Assembly (NCBI GenBank): GCA_944385575.1
Contig: CALWXT010000003.1
Span: forward strand, 1 to 64,000
Length of the DNA stretch: 64,000 nucleotides
From: an uncultured Flavonifractor sp.
GTDB lineage: Bacteria > Bacillota > Clostridia > Oscillospirales > Oscillospiraceae
Reading direction: 5' to 3'
The notes beneath the pieces were generated by a model. It ran no database searches. It saw only the letters and a program-made list of their open reading frames with translations, and was not told the origin of the DNA. Position 1 is the stretch's first letter. Each line of letters begins with the position of its first letter. The position numbers and the translations under genes are program-made. Below are positions 34,619 through 43,382 of this stretch, one piece after another.

Positions 34619-35836
34619 TCATTCTTCCACGTGCCCCTTGACATGCTCACTGGGGCGCGGAATGCCATATACTTCCCGGAAACTCTCCTCGGTGGTCAGG
34701 CCGGAAGGCGCACACCCCAGGATAAAGTGGATTCCCGGTTCATCTTTATGGGCGTCATAGTATTCCTTTGTGCAGTTTCCCAGGCAGAACAGGTGCTCCC
34801 CTTCCCCACGCTCCGGCATATCTTCGGGGTTTGAGCCATTGAGCAGCACCTTCATGCCCTTGAAGCCGGGCAGATGCCCGCACTCTCTGATCCGGGTCAT
34901 GGCAATGGTCAGCACCGCACGGCAGCCGTAGCATTTCTGCGGCATCTCCTGCTCAAAAATCTCCACGCCGTCGTAGTGTCTGCTCTGAGGCTCGGCGGTC
35001 TTAAAGGGACGGTACACCTCCTGGATGGGCGTACCCAGCACCTGGATGTCTTCCTCGTGCCAGGAACCGTGCCCGGCCTCGGCGGCATAGCGGATGTAGT
35101 CGATCTTCTCCGGCTGGAAGCCGATGATGCGTGCTACTGTGGCATCCACTGCCAGTGGATTCCCACCAGCCACGATCAGACCCAGGTCCACCGGAGTGCC
35201 TTCCAGGGGTCCAAGGCCCTCCATGGCCGTGATGCCGTCCACGATGGTGAGATAAGAAGGCAGCGCCGTGGTCAGATCCACCACCGCCTTGCGCATGTTC
35301 AGGTCGTGGAAGCGGCGCTTGTCTACGGGAGAGAGCAGACCGTTCATATTCTTGTAGGCCACGGTGATCTCCGTAAGCGGATGGGTCTTGATGACGGGGA
35401 TATTGATGATTACGTCATACTGCCACGCAGCCTCGCACACATCTACATATTCCAGGAAGCAGAAATCAGGACTTTTTACCCGCCGGAATTCCAGCTCGTT
35501 GGCATCGTACAGGCCGACGCCGCATCGCTGCGCCAGCTCCGTCACGCCCAGGATATCATAGATCTTCTTGGTGCCCAGATGGAAAGCGCCGGAGCCCTCC
35601 ACGATGTCCACCTTGGAGGCGCCTGCCTCCCGAACCTGGGCAATGATGCTCTCCAGCACCGGAGCGGAGGTCACGGCGCCGTCATCCGAGCTGAGCGGGC
35701 CGGTAAAATTGGGTTTGAGCAGAACAGACTGCCCCGGCTTGACAAAGGCACTCATGCCGCCCAGCAGCTCCATGGCCTGCCGCACAGCTCGGTCTGCGCT
35801 GTCCGTTTTCTTTACAACCGATACCTGATATGACAT
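34619..35836 (-). CDS. DUF362 domain protein
   Basis: A 405-aa protein of the DUF362 family. VLLKPNFTGPLSSDDGAVTS and DVIINIPVIKTHPLTEITVA (in the first half), with GGNPLAVDATVARIIGF, are family features. DUF362 proteins often bind or accompany Fe-S clusters. Here the last 115 residues hold about six cysteines (CYGC, ECG, FCLGNC, GCAPSG), not in a classical ferredoxin spacing. Its reaction is unknown. It lies 13 nt after the MBL hydrolase gene in the island operon. Confidence 0.85.
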   Translation of the reverse strand: MSYQVSVVKKTDSADRAVRQAMELLGGMSAFVKPGQSVLLKPNFTGPLSSDDGAVTSAPVLESIIAQVREAGASKVDIVEGSGAFHLGTKKIYDILGVTELAQRCGVGLYDANELEFRRVKSPDFCFLEYVDVCEAAWQYDVIINIPVIKTHPLTEITVAYKNMNGLLSPVDKRRFHDLNMRKAVVDLTTALPSYLTIVDGITAMEGLGPLEGTPVDLGLIVAGGNPLAVDATVARIIGFQPEKIDYIRYAAEAGHGSWHEEDIQVLGTPIQEVYRPFKTAEPQSRHYDGVEIFEQEMPQKCYGCRAVLTIAMTRIRECGHLPGFKGMKVLLNGSNPEDMPERGEGEHLFCLGNCTKEYYDAHKDEPGIHFILGCAPSGLTTEESFREVYGIPRPSEHVKGHVEE

Positions 35837-35849
35837 ATTTGCTTCCTCC

Positions 35850-36596
35850 CTATACCATTGGCGGCAGCGCCGAGCTCTTTAAATAGGCCAGCGCCTTGTC
35901 CACGTGCTTCTGCCCTTCGGTCAGCGCCATCCCGAAATGGGATGGAATCAGCGCATCCACGTTCAGGCCGGCCAGCTTGGGCAGATAGTTGCGATAATCC
36001 TCCAGGGAGGAACCGTAGCAGTTCTGCAGGCTGAGTACGCCATTTTTATAGACACTGTCTCCGGAGAACAGCATCCGCCTGCCCCGCCAGCAGACCAGAT
36101 AGCAGGTGGATTCAATGCTGTGGCCGGGGGTGATGATGGGGGTAATGACCATGCCGCCGGCATAGTACTCCTGCCCGTCCTGAGCCTCGATATCTACATG
36201 CCCGTGATGGAACACATAGTCAGCCGGATAGGCGCCCTTGATCTTGGCTGCGGTGAGCCCCAGCTCGAACTCGGTTCCCTCCTCGATGAGCCGCCGCTCA
36301 CCAGGGGCGGCCACCACCTTGCAGTGGGGGAACTTCTCCTGGAACTCCCACAGCCCTCCGGTATGATCGCCGTGACAGTGAGTCACAAAAAGATACTTCA
36401 GATGTTCCGCAGGGACACCGGTCTCCTCCATGTTGCGGAAAATCCACTGGCTGTCGATGCCGCTTCCGGCATCAAACAAAATGGCTTCTCCCCCATCATC
36501 CAGCAGATAGACATTACAGTCTTTGAAGCAGGAGATCCCGGGGCCGGCGTCACCGCCGGCCACCATGTAGAACCCATCTGCAATCCGAATATACAT
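35850..36596 (-). CDS. Metallo-beta-lactamase fold hydrolase
   Basis: A 248-aa MBL-fold protein. FVTHCHGDHTGGLWEF (around residues 72-87) is the HxHxDH metal motif, with the second His replaced by the usual Cys-less form; TPGHSIESTCYLV and LFSGDSVYKNGVL supply further ligands, and LIPSHFGMAL the last His. A lactonase, thioesterase or other hydrolase role fits; the sequence does not decide. It lies between dctM and the DUF362 gene. Confidence 0.86.
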   Translation of the reverse strand: MYIRIADGFYMVAGGDAGPGISCFKDCNVYLLDDGGEAILFDAGSGIDSQWIFRNMEETGVPAEHLKYLFVTHCHGDHTGGLWEFQEKFPHCKVVAAPGERRLIEEGTEFELGLTAAKIKGAYPADYVFHHGHVDIEAQDGQEYYAGGMVITPIITPGHSIESTCYLVCWRGRRMLFSGDSVYKNGVLSLQNCYGSSLEDYRNYLPKLAGLNVDALIPSHFGMALTEGQKHVDKALAYLKSSALPPMV

Positions 36597-36624
36597 AATG
36601 GATAACGCCCCTTTCCTTCCTACC

Positions 36625-37914
36625 TTAGAGTAGCCCCAGAACTCTGGGCAGGGTCAGGCAAATGTCCGGGATGTAGGTCACCAGGAAAAGTACGATGATC
36701 TCCACCGCACAGAAGGGCAGGATGGCCTTCATGTTCTTTTCCAGTGGGTTCTTGGCGATGCCGGTGGCGATAAACAGACACATGCCAAAAGGCGGGGTGG
36801 CCAGGCCAATGATGATGTTCAGCAGGAAGATGACGCCGAAGTGTACCGGGTCCACCCCAAAGATGGCGGCAATGGGCGCCAGGATAGGCGCGCAGATGAG
36901 CAGGATGGCGTTGGTCTCCATCACACAGCCCATAGCCAGCAGGAACAGGTTGACCAGCAGTAGGAACACGTACTTGCTGGAGGTAATCTGCATCAGCAGC
37001 TCAGATACTGCCTGAGGGATCTGGGTCATGGCCACCAGGCAGCCGAAAGAGTTGGAGAATCCGACAATGAGCAGCACCGCGCCGCAGGCGATCATGGCAT
37101 TGGCCACATAGTCCATGATGATCTTCCCGTTCAGGCTGCGGTAATAAATGAGGCCGATCAGCAGCGTGTACACCACGGCGATATCAGCGGCCTCGGTGGG
37201 GGTGAAAATGCCGCCGAGGATGCCGCCCAGAATGATGACCGGCATGATAATTGCGGGAAGCGCATGGAAGATGGTTCTGACGATCTGAGAGGGCTTATAG
37301 GAGGTCGTATTTTTGGGATAGTGCCGCTTGTGGCTGAGATAAGCCGTGGGGATCATCAGGGCAATGCCCAGCAGGATGCCGGGCACAGCGCCGGCAAAGA
37401 ACAGGGCCGACACTGACACAGCCATGGTGGAACCATAGAGCACGAAGCCAATGCTGGGGGGGATGATGGGGCCGATAACGGAAGAGGACGCGGTGACCGC
37501 CACAGAGAACTCCGGATCATAGCCCTGCTTGATCATGGTGGGGATCAGCACGCCACCGATAGCGGCGGTATCCGCCGTAGCGGAACCAGAAATGCCGGCA
37601 AAGAACATGGAACCCAGGATATTGGCGTGGGCCAGGCTGCCGCGGACACGGCCCAGCAGCACCTCGCAGACCCGCAGCAGGTCATCCACGATGCCTACCC
37701 GACCCATCAGATCACCGGCCAGGATGAACAGGGGCAGCGCCAGCAGAGTAAAGCTGTCCAGGCCCTGATAGGTCTGCTGGAACACGATCATCATGGGGAT
37801 TTCGCCCCAGACCGCTATCGTTGTAATGAGGGAAAGGCCTACAGAAAAAGCGATGGGTACACCAATGATCAGAAACACGGCCAGGCTGCCGAACAACAAT
37901 GCCATAATTTCCAT
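36625..37914 (-). CDS. dctM: TRAP transporter large permease (DctM family)
   Basis: A 429-aa protein with about 12 membrane segments. Features of DctM are ALPLFILAGDLMGRVGIVDDL, FFAGISGSATADTAAIGGVL and IPPSIGFVLYGSTM, each conserved in the ion-coupled subunit that moves sugar acids, dicarboxylates or keto acids with Na+. It is preceded by dctQ (9-nt gap) and dctP, so a full tripartite system is present. The substrate is unknown. Confidence 0.94.
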   Translation of the reverse strand: MEIMALLFGSLAVFLIIGVPIAFSVGLSLITTIAVWGEIPMMIVFQQTYQGLDSFTLLALPLFILAGDLMGRVGIVDDLLRVCEVLLGRVRGSLAHANILGSMFFAGISGSATADTAAIGGVLIPTMIKQGYDPEFSVAVTASSSVIGPIIPPSIGFVLYGSTMAVSVSALFFAGAVPGILLGIALMIPTAYLSHKRHYPKNTTSYKPSQIVRTIFHALPAIIMPVIILGGILGGIFTPTEAADIAVVYTLLIGLIYYRSLNGKIIMDYVANAMIACGAVLLIVGFSNSFGCLVAMTQIPQAVSELLMQITSSKYVFLLLVNLFLLAMGCVMETNAILLICAPILAPIAAIFGVDPVHFGVIFLLNIIIGLATPPFGMCLFIATGIAKNPLEKNMKAILPFCAVEIIVLFLVTYIPDICLTLPRVLGLL

Positions 37915-37923
37915 ATGCGTTTC

Positions 37924-38430
37924 TCACTCCTTTACCGGTTCCGGCGTGTAGCCGGTGACTTTTGTCAGCAGGATATATACCATATGGACCAGCATGATAG
38001 CTGTACCGGCATACATGCCCATGGCAGTCCAGGCCAGGTTGATCCTGGTAACAGACGCCTTGCCGAACCCGAAGATCTTCATGGCGTCCGTGCCGAAATA
38101 CATAAACACCGCCAGGAAAACGATCACCAGGCAGATATCAACGATTTCCATGATCTTTTTGGGCGTAGGCTTCAGTCTGTCGATCACGAAGGTGAAGGTA
38201 ATCAGATTGTTTTTCTTGACTTCCACACTGCCGCCGATGAAGGCAAACCACAGCATGCAGAATCGGGCCAGTTCTTCTGTAAAGCTCAACTGGTTTCCAA
38301 GTACGAATCTGGTAAACACCCCCAGGAACAGGTCAACTACCAGTACAATGCCGATAACCAGGCACAGTTTCCTGCAGATGATATCCAGGATGTCGCTGAC
38401 GACTTTAATGGCTTTTATAATCAGCTTCAT
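37924..38430 (-). CDS. dctQ: TRAP transporter small permease (DctQ family)
   Basis: A 168-aa membrane protein with four hydrophobic segments. FTEELARFCMLWFAFIGGSV near residue 45 is the DctQ signature. The start is set at the ATG 38430 with AGGGGG 9 nt upstream; the longer frame runs into hairpin structures after dctP. It pairs with DctM. Confidence 0.93.
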   Translation of the reverse strand: MKLIIKAIKVVSDILDIICRKLCLVIGIVLVVDLFLGVFTRFVLGNQLSFTEELARFCMLWFAFIGGSVEVKKNNLITFTFVIDRLKPTPKKIMEIVDICLVIVFLAVFMYFGTDAMKIFGFGKASVTRINLAWTAMGMYAGTAIMLVHMVYILLTKVTGYTPEPVKE

Positions 38431-38439
38431 TCCGATATT

Positions 38440-38477
38440 CCCCCTTCTCTTGGGGGATAAGTTGGGCTTATTCCCCC
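38440..38477 (-). promoter_or_regulatory. Alternative hairpins over the dctQ ribosome-binding site
   Basis: On the minus strand GGGGGAATAAG (38477-38467) can pair with CTTATCCCCC (38461-38452). The same CCCCC can instead pair with the GGGGG of the dctQ Shine-Dalgarno (38444-38440) across a 7-nt loop. The two foldings exclude each other, so translation of dctQ could depend on which forms. Confidence 0.45.
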
Positions 38478-38490
38478 GATTTTGTAAATA

Positions 38491-38527
38491 GGGCCCGGCA
38501 GTGCGGCGCTCCCGCACCGCCGGGCCC
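38491..38527 (-). repeat. GC-rich hairpin between dctP and dctQ
   Basis: GGGCCCGGCGGTGCGG and its complement, with a 4-nt loop and one G-U pair, begin 29 nt after the dctP stop codon. There is no proper T-run. Such structures after solute-binding-protein genes commonly protect upstream mRNA from 3' decay or give partial termination, raising binding protein over permease. Confidence 0.7.
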
Positions 38528-38555
38528 GCGGTTTACCTTTCTTCTTCCGGCAGGA

Positions 38556-39647
38556 TCAGAATTCCTCGCCGATCGCCAACACCTTATCCACGATGTCCTG
38601 AGACACCATCTTCCCGTCGCCTACGTAGTCGCCCCAAACGGCCTGGCCGCTCTCACGCCAAAGCTCGATCTCCTCATCGTTGGGATAGTAGACCTCAACG
38701 CCTTCGGCTGTGATCTCGTCCATGATGGTCTCCAGCTTCTCGTTGAGCAGCTGGTCCTTATACAGCTCCAGCTCCTTGCCGGCTTCCATCACAATGTTGT
38801 ACAGCTCGGAACCCTCGCCGCCCAGCTTCTCAATGCAGCTGGCGCTCATCAGCTGGACAGACGCCACGTAAGACATGTCAATGATGGTGCAGTAGTCGGT
38901 CACTTCGCACAGTTTGTTGCCGTAAGTACCGATGGGGTGGCCATACAGGCCTTCTACCGTGCCCTGAGACAGGCCCAGATAGACTTCGTTGAAGTTCATG
39001 GGCACCGAAGAAGCACCCCACTGGTCAAACAGAGCCATCTCGATCTCAGAGCCGGTGGTACGCAGCTTGACACCCTTCATATCGGAAGGAACCTTGGCCA
39101 CTCCGCCGGAACGGTTGTAGAACAGAGCACGGGCCGCGCCGCCGTCGATATCATAGTTGATGGGGACCAGACCGATATCGCTCTGGATTTGCTCCGCGAT
39201 CTGAGAGCGGATATCCTCGTCCTGGAACACCGCGCGGACATGAGGCTGGCTCTTGAACAGGCCGGGCAGGTCGGTGAAGGCCAGAGCCTCGGAATAGTCC
39301 ATCAGGTTACCGGCAGAGGACTTCACGATATCCAGCGTACCGCCCATGGCGGCCACCAGAACCTGCTTGTCGTTGCCCAGCTGGCTGTTGTTATAGTACT
39401 CTACCTTAATTCTTCCGTTGGACTTTTCCTCAATAGTCTTGATGAAGTTCAGGTTCGCATCATCTTCCGGAGTGCCGGTCACCTCAGCGGCCGCGTACTT
39501 CAGCACGATCTGCTCACCTGTGCTCGTATCGCCGCTGGGACTGGGAGTGCCGGTGTTGCCGCCGCTGGGAGTGCTGCCGTTGCTGCCGCAGGCCGTCAGG
39601 AACAGGCCCAGGGTCACCGCTGTTGCAATCAGTTTCTTCGCTTTCAT
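38556..39647 (-). CDS. dctP: TRAP transporter solute-binding lipoprotein (DctP family)
   Basis: A 363-aa exported lipoprotein. MKAKKLIATAVTLGLFLTAC ends in a lipobox with the lipidated Cys at 20, followed by a Ser/Gly/Thr linker. The DctP domain includes YYNNSQLGNDKQVLVAAMGG, GVKLRTTGSEIEMALFDQWG and PMNFNEVYLGLSQGTVEG; the conserved Arg of KLRTT binds substrate carboxylates in this family. AAAGGAGAG precedes the ATG at 39647. It is the first gene of the eight-gene minus-strand arm. Confidence 0.95.
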   Translation of the reverse strand: MKAKKLIATAVTLGLFLTACGSNGSTPSGGNTGTPSPSGDTSTGEQIVLKYAAAEVTGTPEDDANLNFIKTIEEKSNGRIKVEYYNNSQLGNDKQVLVAAMGGTLDIVKSSAGNLMDYSEALAFTDLPGLFKSQPHVRAVFQDEDIRSQIAEQIQSDIGLVPINYDIDGGAARALFYNRSGGVAKVPSDMKGVKLRTTGSEIEMALFDQWGASSVPMNFNEVYLGLSQGTVEGLYGHPIGTYGNKLCEVTDYCTIIDMSYVASVQLMSASCIEKLGGEGSELYNIVMEAGKELELYKDQLLNEKLETIMDEITAEGVEVYYPNDEEIELWRESGQAVWGDYVGDGKMVSQDIVDKVLAIGEEF

Positions 39648-39716
39648 GTTTTCTCTCCTTTCAAATATGACCAGCCTTCTGCCCTTGTGTTTTGGTTTCA
39701 AACTTATTATGTATGC

Positions 39717-39745
39717 ATCATACTCCTTGCAAAACTTTTTGTCAA
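39717..39745 (-). promoter_or_regulatory. Promoter of the TRAP/catabolic operon, with a dyad over the -10
   Basis: On the minus strand TTGACA (39745-39740), a 17-bp spacer and TATGAT (39722-39717). A dyad GTATG-N3-CATAC (39711-39723) covers the -10 box, a typical place for a repressor to act. Confidence 0.82.
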
Positions 39746-39799
39746 TCCTTTTTTGGTATATTTTCACGATTTGCAAGAGAAATTATTTTAATTTTTGAC

Positions 39800-39841
39800 T
39801 TGATTTCCTGATACACACACTTTATAATAATGATGTATCAG
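39800..39841 (+). promoter_or_regulatory. Promoter of the ridA arm, centred in an inverted repeat
   Basis: TTGATT (39800-39805), a 17-bp spacer and TATAAT (39823-39828) on the plus strand. An 8-bp perfect inverted repeat CTGATACA (39808-39815) / TGTATCAG (39834-39841) is centred on the -10 box. The right half-site region ATGATGTAT resembles ATGATGCAT at the opposite promoter, so one regulator may bind both. Confidence 0.72.
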
Positions 39842-39890
39842 ATAATTTATTTGTCTCTGATTTATTATTTTATATTTGGAGGGCATCATT

Positions 39891-40379
39891 ATGGGAACAG
39901 TTGAAAATCGGATCCATGAGTTAGGATTGGAGCTGCCTGCTTGTCCTTCCCCCGTGGCAGACTATGTCCCCGCTGTACAGTTCCAGGGCAATCTGGTGTA
40001 TGTATCCGGCCAGGGCTGCGCAAAGGGCGGCAAACTGCTGCACCAGGGAAAGCTGGGCTCCTCCGTCACCATCGAGGAGGGCGCCGCCTGTGCCGAGCAG
40101 GCCGTGCTCAACTGCCTGGCCGCACTCAAATCTGAGATCAAGGACCTGGACCGGGTGGACCGGGTGGTGAAGCTGCTGGGCTTTGTGGCCAGCGAACCAG
40201 GCTTTGACCAGCAGCCTTATGTGATCAACGGCGCCTCCCGCCTGCTGATCCAGCTCTTTGGCGAAAACGGCAAGCATGCCCGCGCGGCTATCGGCACCAA
40301 CGAGCTGCCTTTTGGGACGCCCGTGGAGATCGAAATGATCGTGGAACTCAAGCCCAGCATGGACCATATGGCCAGCTAA
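39891..40379 (+). CDS. RidA/YjgF family protein (YjgF_endoribonc-type subgroup)
   Basis: A 162-aa protein opening NRIHELGLELPACPSPVADY, then GNLVYVSGQG, DRVDRVVKLLGFVASEPGF and HARAAIGTNELPFGTPVEIE, which match the longer RidA subgroup (PF14588). RidA proteins hydrolyse reactive enamine/imine intermediates released by PLP enzymes; a class V PLP enzyme sits in the facing operon. GGAGGG lies 7 nt before the ATG at 39891. It is the first gene of the plus-strand arm. Confidence 0.88.
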   Translation: MGTVENRIHELGLELPACPSPVADYVPAVQFQGNLVYVSGQGCAKGGKLLHQGKLGSSVTIEEGAACAEQAVLNCLAALKSEIKDLDRVDRVVKLLGFVASEPGFDQQPYVINGASRLLIQLFGENGKHARAAIGTNELPFGTPVEIEMIVELKPSMDHMAS

Positions 40380-40426
40380 CTACTGACCTTACATTTTATA
40401 AGGTATTCGGAAAGAAGGCGGATCCT

Positions 40427-41659
40427 GTGAAAGTTGTTTTGGCCAAGCACCTGATTTCCTGCGCGGAAGGTGCCCCTGCTCTTCAGCATGACATTGGTAT
40501 CGTCATTCAGGATGGGCGTATCACACAGATGGCCCCCATTGATTCCCTCAAAGAGCTTCTTGCCGCTCCCGGGACAGAGGTCATCGACCCCGGCGAGTCC
40601 TATGTCATGCCCGGCCTGATTGATGCGCACCTGCATCTTTGTTTTGATTCCACAGACAACCCCATCACAGCGCTGGACAGCGAAAGCGCCGACGTCACAT
40701 TGCTGCGCATGGCTGCGGCGGCCCAGACAGAGCTGCGCTCCGGCGTGACCACCGTGCGCGACTGCGGCGCAAAGGGCAATTCCATCTTCCATCTGCGGGA
40801 CCAGATCCGCGCCGGCGTCCTGGAGGGCCCCGATATCATTGCCTGCGGCGCACCCATCACCGTGACCGGTGGACACTGCCACTTCCTCGGTTTGGAAGTA
40901 GATAGTCTGGACGAGGTGGAAAAGGCTGTCCGTCAGCTGTGCAAGGACGGTGCCGACTTCATTAAGGTCATGGTATCCGGCGGAAACATGACGCCCGGGA
41001 GCAACTCGCTCATCAACCAGTATGGCTATGAGGCGCTTTCCATCATCACCCGCGAGGCCCACGCCAGAGGCAAACGGGTGGCCGGACACATCCACACCAC
41101 CGTTGGCATTCAGAACGCAGTACGGGCAGGCTTTGATACCATCGAGCATTGCAGCTTCAAGGATTCCACCGGCCGTCAAGACGTGGATTTCTCCATGGAT
41201 CTGGTTAAGGAGATCCGGGATCACGGCATCTCGGTCTGCCCCGCTTTTGGCAAGGGATATATCCTGCCTCCGGAAGAAGGCGCTCCCCTGCCGGACAAGG
41301 TGGCCATGTGGGCCGCTTTCCAAAACAGCCGTTTCTTCACCACCGAGCAGATGTTTGACGCCGGAATCAATGTGGCGGCTGGTACTGATGCAGGGTGCAA
41401 ACGCACGTTCTTCCATGAGTTCCCGCTCACGCTGGAGATCCTGCACAGCAAGGTCCATATGCCTATTTATGACGTGCTGCTCAGCGCCACCATCCGGGCG
41501 GCCAAAGCGCTGGATATTGAGACTATGACCGGCTCTCTTGAGGTGGGTAAAAATGCTGATCTGATCTTTGTGTCGGACGATCCAACCAAGGACCTGCAGG
41601 CGCTCAGAAAACTGCGCGGAGTCATCAAGGGCGGTAACGTGGTCTTTCTGCATGCCTGA
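40427..41659 (+). CDS. Imidazolonepropionase-like amidohydrolase
   Basis: A 410-aa metal-dependent hydrolase of the amidohydrolase superfamily. PGLIDAHLHLCFDS is the HxH metal site, DFIKVMVSGG supplies the bridging Lys position, GHIHTTVG and TIEHCSF further His ligands, and AAGTDAGCKRTF the catalytic Asp. The C-terminal VGKNADLIFVSDDP is the small beta domain. Members hydrolyse cyclic or linear amide bonds. The start codon is GTG. The substrate is not evident. Confidence 0.88.
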   Translation: MKVVLAKHLISCAEGAPALQHDIGIVIQDGRITQMAPIDSLKELLAAPGTEVIDPGESYVMPGLIDAHLHLCFDSTDNPITALDSESADVTLLRMAAAAQTELRSGVTTVRDCGAKGNSIFHLRDQIRAGVLEGPDIIACGAPITVTGGHCHFLGLEVDSLDEVEKAVRQLCKDGADFIKVMVSGGNMTPGSNSLINQYGYEALSIITREAHARGKRVAGHIHTTVGIQNAVRAGFDTIEHCSFKDSTGRQDVDFSMDLVKEIRDHGISVCPAFGKGYILPPEEGAPLPDKVAMWAAFQNSRFFTTEQMFDAGINVAAGTDAGCKRTFFHEFPLTLEILHSKVHMPIYDVLLSATIRAAKALDIETMTGSLEVGKNADLIFVSDDPTKDLQALRKLRGVIKGGNVVFLHA

Positions 41660-41695
41660 CCCCGCCCTCCCACAAAAAAAGAAGGGGATAATATC

Positions 41696-42490
41696 ATGAA
41701 TACCGCATATTTGGAGAAATTGTTCGGCATGGATGGCAAGAAGGCTGTTATTACCGGCGGCGCCAGCGGCCTGGGCCGTGCCATTGCGTACTCCCTGTCC
41801 CAGTTCGGGGCAGAGGTATTCCTGCTGGACCGCAACCCCGAGGGCCTGGCAGAAAGCGCCCAGATCATCCGCGAGGCGGGCGGTGCCTGCCATACGTACG
41901 AGCTGGATATCTCGGACACCCAGGCACAGGACCGCTTTTTTGACGAATTTCTTCAGAAGGAAAAGCATCTGGACATCTTTGTGGCCGACGCCGGTATCAA
42001 CATCCGCTCCGAGCTGCCCGATGCCAAGCTGGAAGACATCAAAACTCTGCTCCAGACCAACTACATCGGCACTGTTTACGGCATGATCCGGGCTGCAAAC
42101 ATCATGAAGCCCCAGCGCTCCGGCAATATTCTGGTCATCACCTCCGTCAACGGCGTCAGCCCGCTGATCAATCAGGCGGTCTATTCCAGCATCAAAGCAG
42201 GTTTGGAGGGCGCCATGCGCTGTCTGGCCGGCACTATGGCGGAGTACGGTGTGCGCGTTAACAGCTGCGCCCCGGGCTGTATCTACTCCAATGGCAACAA
42301 GCACATGTTTAGTCAGGAGATCTATCGCACGGCCAAGGAGGCCAACATTCCCCTGGGAAAGATCGGGAATCCGGAGGATATCGGCGATGTAGTCGCCGCC
42401 GTGGTCAGCGACGCCTTCCGTTTCATGGTGGGCAGCACCGTACTGGTGGATGGCGGCGAGATTATGCGGCCCAAACAGGTACAGCCTTAA
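41696..42490 (+). CDS. SDR family oxidoreductase
   Basis: A 264-aa short-chain dehydrogenase. AVITGGASGLGRAIA is the NAD(P)-binding TGxxxGxG, ADAGIN the NNAG-like motif, ITSVNGVS contains the catalytic Ser, and VYSSIKAG the YxxxK pair. FMVGSTVLVDGGEIM ends the fold. An Asp after the second strand (LLDRNPEG) favours NAD(H). In the island it likely oxidises or reduces a hydroxyl of the unknown substrate. Confidence 0.93.
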   Translation: MNTAYLEKLFGMDGKKAVITGGASGLGRAIAYSLSQFGAEVFLLDRNPEGLAESAQIIREAGGACHTYELDISDTQAQDRFFDEFLQKEKHLDIFVADAGINIRSELPDAKLEDIKTLLQTNYIGTVYGMIRAANIMKPQRSGNILVITSVNGVSPLINQAVYSSIKAGLEGAMRCLAGTMAEYGVRVNSCAPGCIYSNGNKHMFSQEIYRTAKEANIPLGKIGNPEDIGDVVAAVVSDAFRFMVGSTVLVDGGEIMRPKQVQP

Positions 42491-42520
42491 GGCGCCAGCC
42501 TGACAGGAGGTGTATCACAC

Positions 42521-43360
42521 ATGGTCAAAATCGGATGTGTCGGCTACGGTGGACGCCACGGCGAGTTCTTCTCCAGGGTTTTCAATCAGCAGAACGCCTT
42601 CCCCGGATACCACATGAGCTATGTGTTCGGTGAAGACGAAGTCCTCACGCCCGAGGAGCGGCAGCGCAGGTTTTTTCAGGTAGAGCACAACTGCTCCAGT
42701 CTGGACGAACTGATCCGCTGCTCCGACGCAGTGATGATTCTCACCGTCCGGGGCGAAGATCACGCCCGCTATGCGCTCAAAGTTATCGAGGCCGGAAAAC
42801 CCTTGTTCGTGGACAAGCCCTTTACCGCCTCGCTGGACGAGGCCAGGGAGATTACCCGGGCCGCTGAGGCCTGGGGCGTTCCCCTTTTCGGCGGCTCCAC
42901 CCTGCGCCACCTGCAGAAGGTGGAGGAAATCCAGGCCCTGATGCAGCAGGAGGACTTTCCGGCAGTGGGGATCACCTATCGTGCCGATCCGGAAAGTCCC
43001 CTTGGCGCCTATCCCTTTTATGCCAGCCACACCGCTGAAATGTGCGTTGCGCTCTGTGGGCCGGATTACCGGCAAGTGGAGGCTGTACGCGTCGGAAAGA
43101 ATATCTGCACCCTGGTACGCTATGACCATCGCTGTGCCTTACTCACCACTACTCTGGATACCCAGCTTGTGAATGTCCATCTGATGGGCAAAATATGCCG
43201 TTCCTTTGATCTAAACCAGGATCTGTGCTATGTGGACGGGGCAAGAAAATTTGTCCGCATGCTGGAAACAGGAGTACCTCCGGTACCTTATAATGAATTT
43301 TGTTCCGCAGTGGGACTGGTTGAGGAAATTATGGAAAAGATTTCTTTTCCGACGGAATAG
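42521..43360 (+). CDS. Gfo/Idh/MocA family oxidoreductase
   Basis: A 279-aa protein with an N-terminal Rossmann domain (GCVGYGGRHGEFFSRVF) and the family motif EAGKPLFVDKPFTASLDEA with the conserved Lys-Pro. Family members use NAD(P) on sugars, inositols or their acids. It is shorter than usual (330-380 aa), with a reduced C-terminal domain. AGGAGG precedes the ATG. Confidence 0.88.
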   Translation: MVKIGCVGYGGRHGEFFSRVFNQQNAFPGYHMSYVFGEDEVLTPEERQRRFFQVEHNCSSLDELIRCSDAVMILTVRGEDHARYALKVIEAGKPLFVDKPFTASLDEAREITRAAEAWGVPLFGGSTLRHLQKVEEIQALMQQEDFPAVGITYRADPESPLGAYPFYASHTAEMCVALCGPDYRQVEAVRVGKNICTLVRYDHRCALLTTTLDTQLVNVHLMGKICRSFDLNQDLCYVDGARKFVRMLETGVPPVPYNEFCSAVGLVEEIMEKISFPTE

Positions 43361-43382
43361 TGCTTTATTTTTTTCATTTCTG

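Noticed and set aside
39795..39828. TTGACT at 39795-39800 as the -35 of the ridA promoter
   Set aside because: The spacer to TATAAT would be 22 bp, too long. TTGATT at 39800-39805 gives 17 bp.
40376..42304. A 642-codon minus-strand frame opposite the amidohydrolase and SDR
   Set aside because: It covers two genes with full catalytic motifs on the plus strand and shows no motif or ribosome-binding site of its own.
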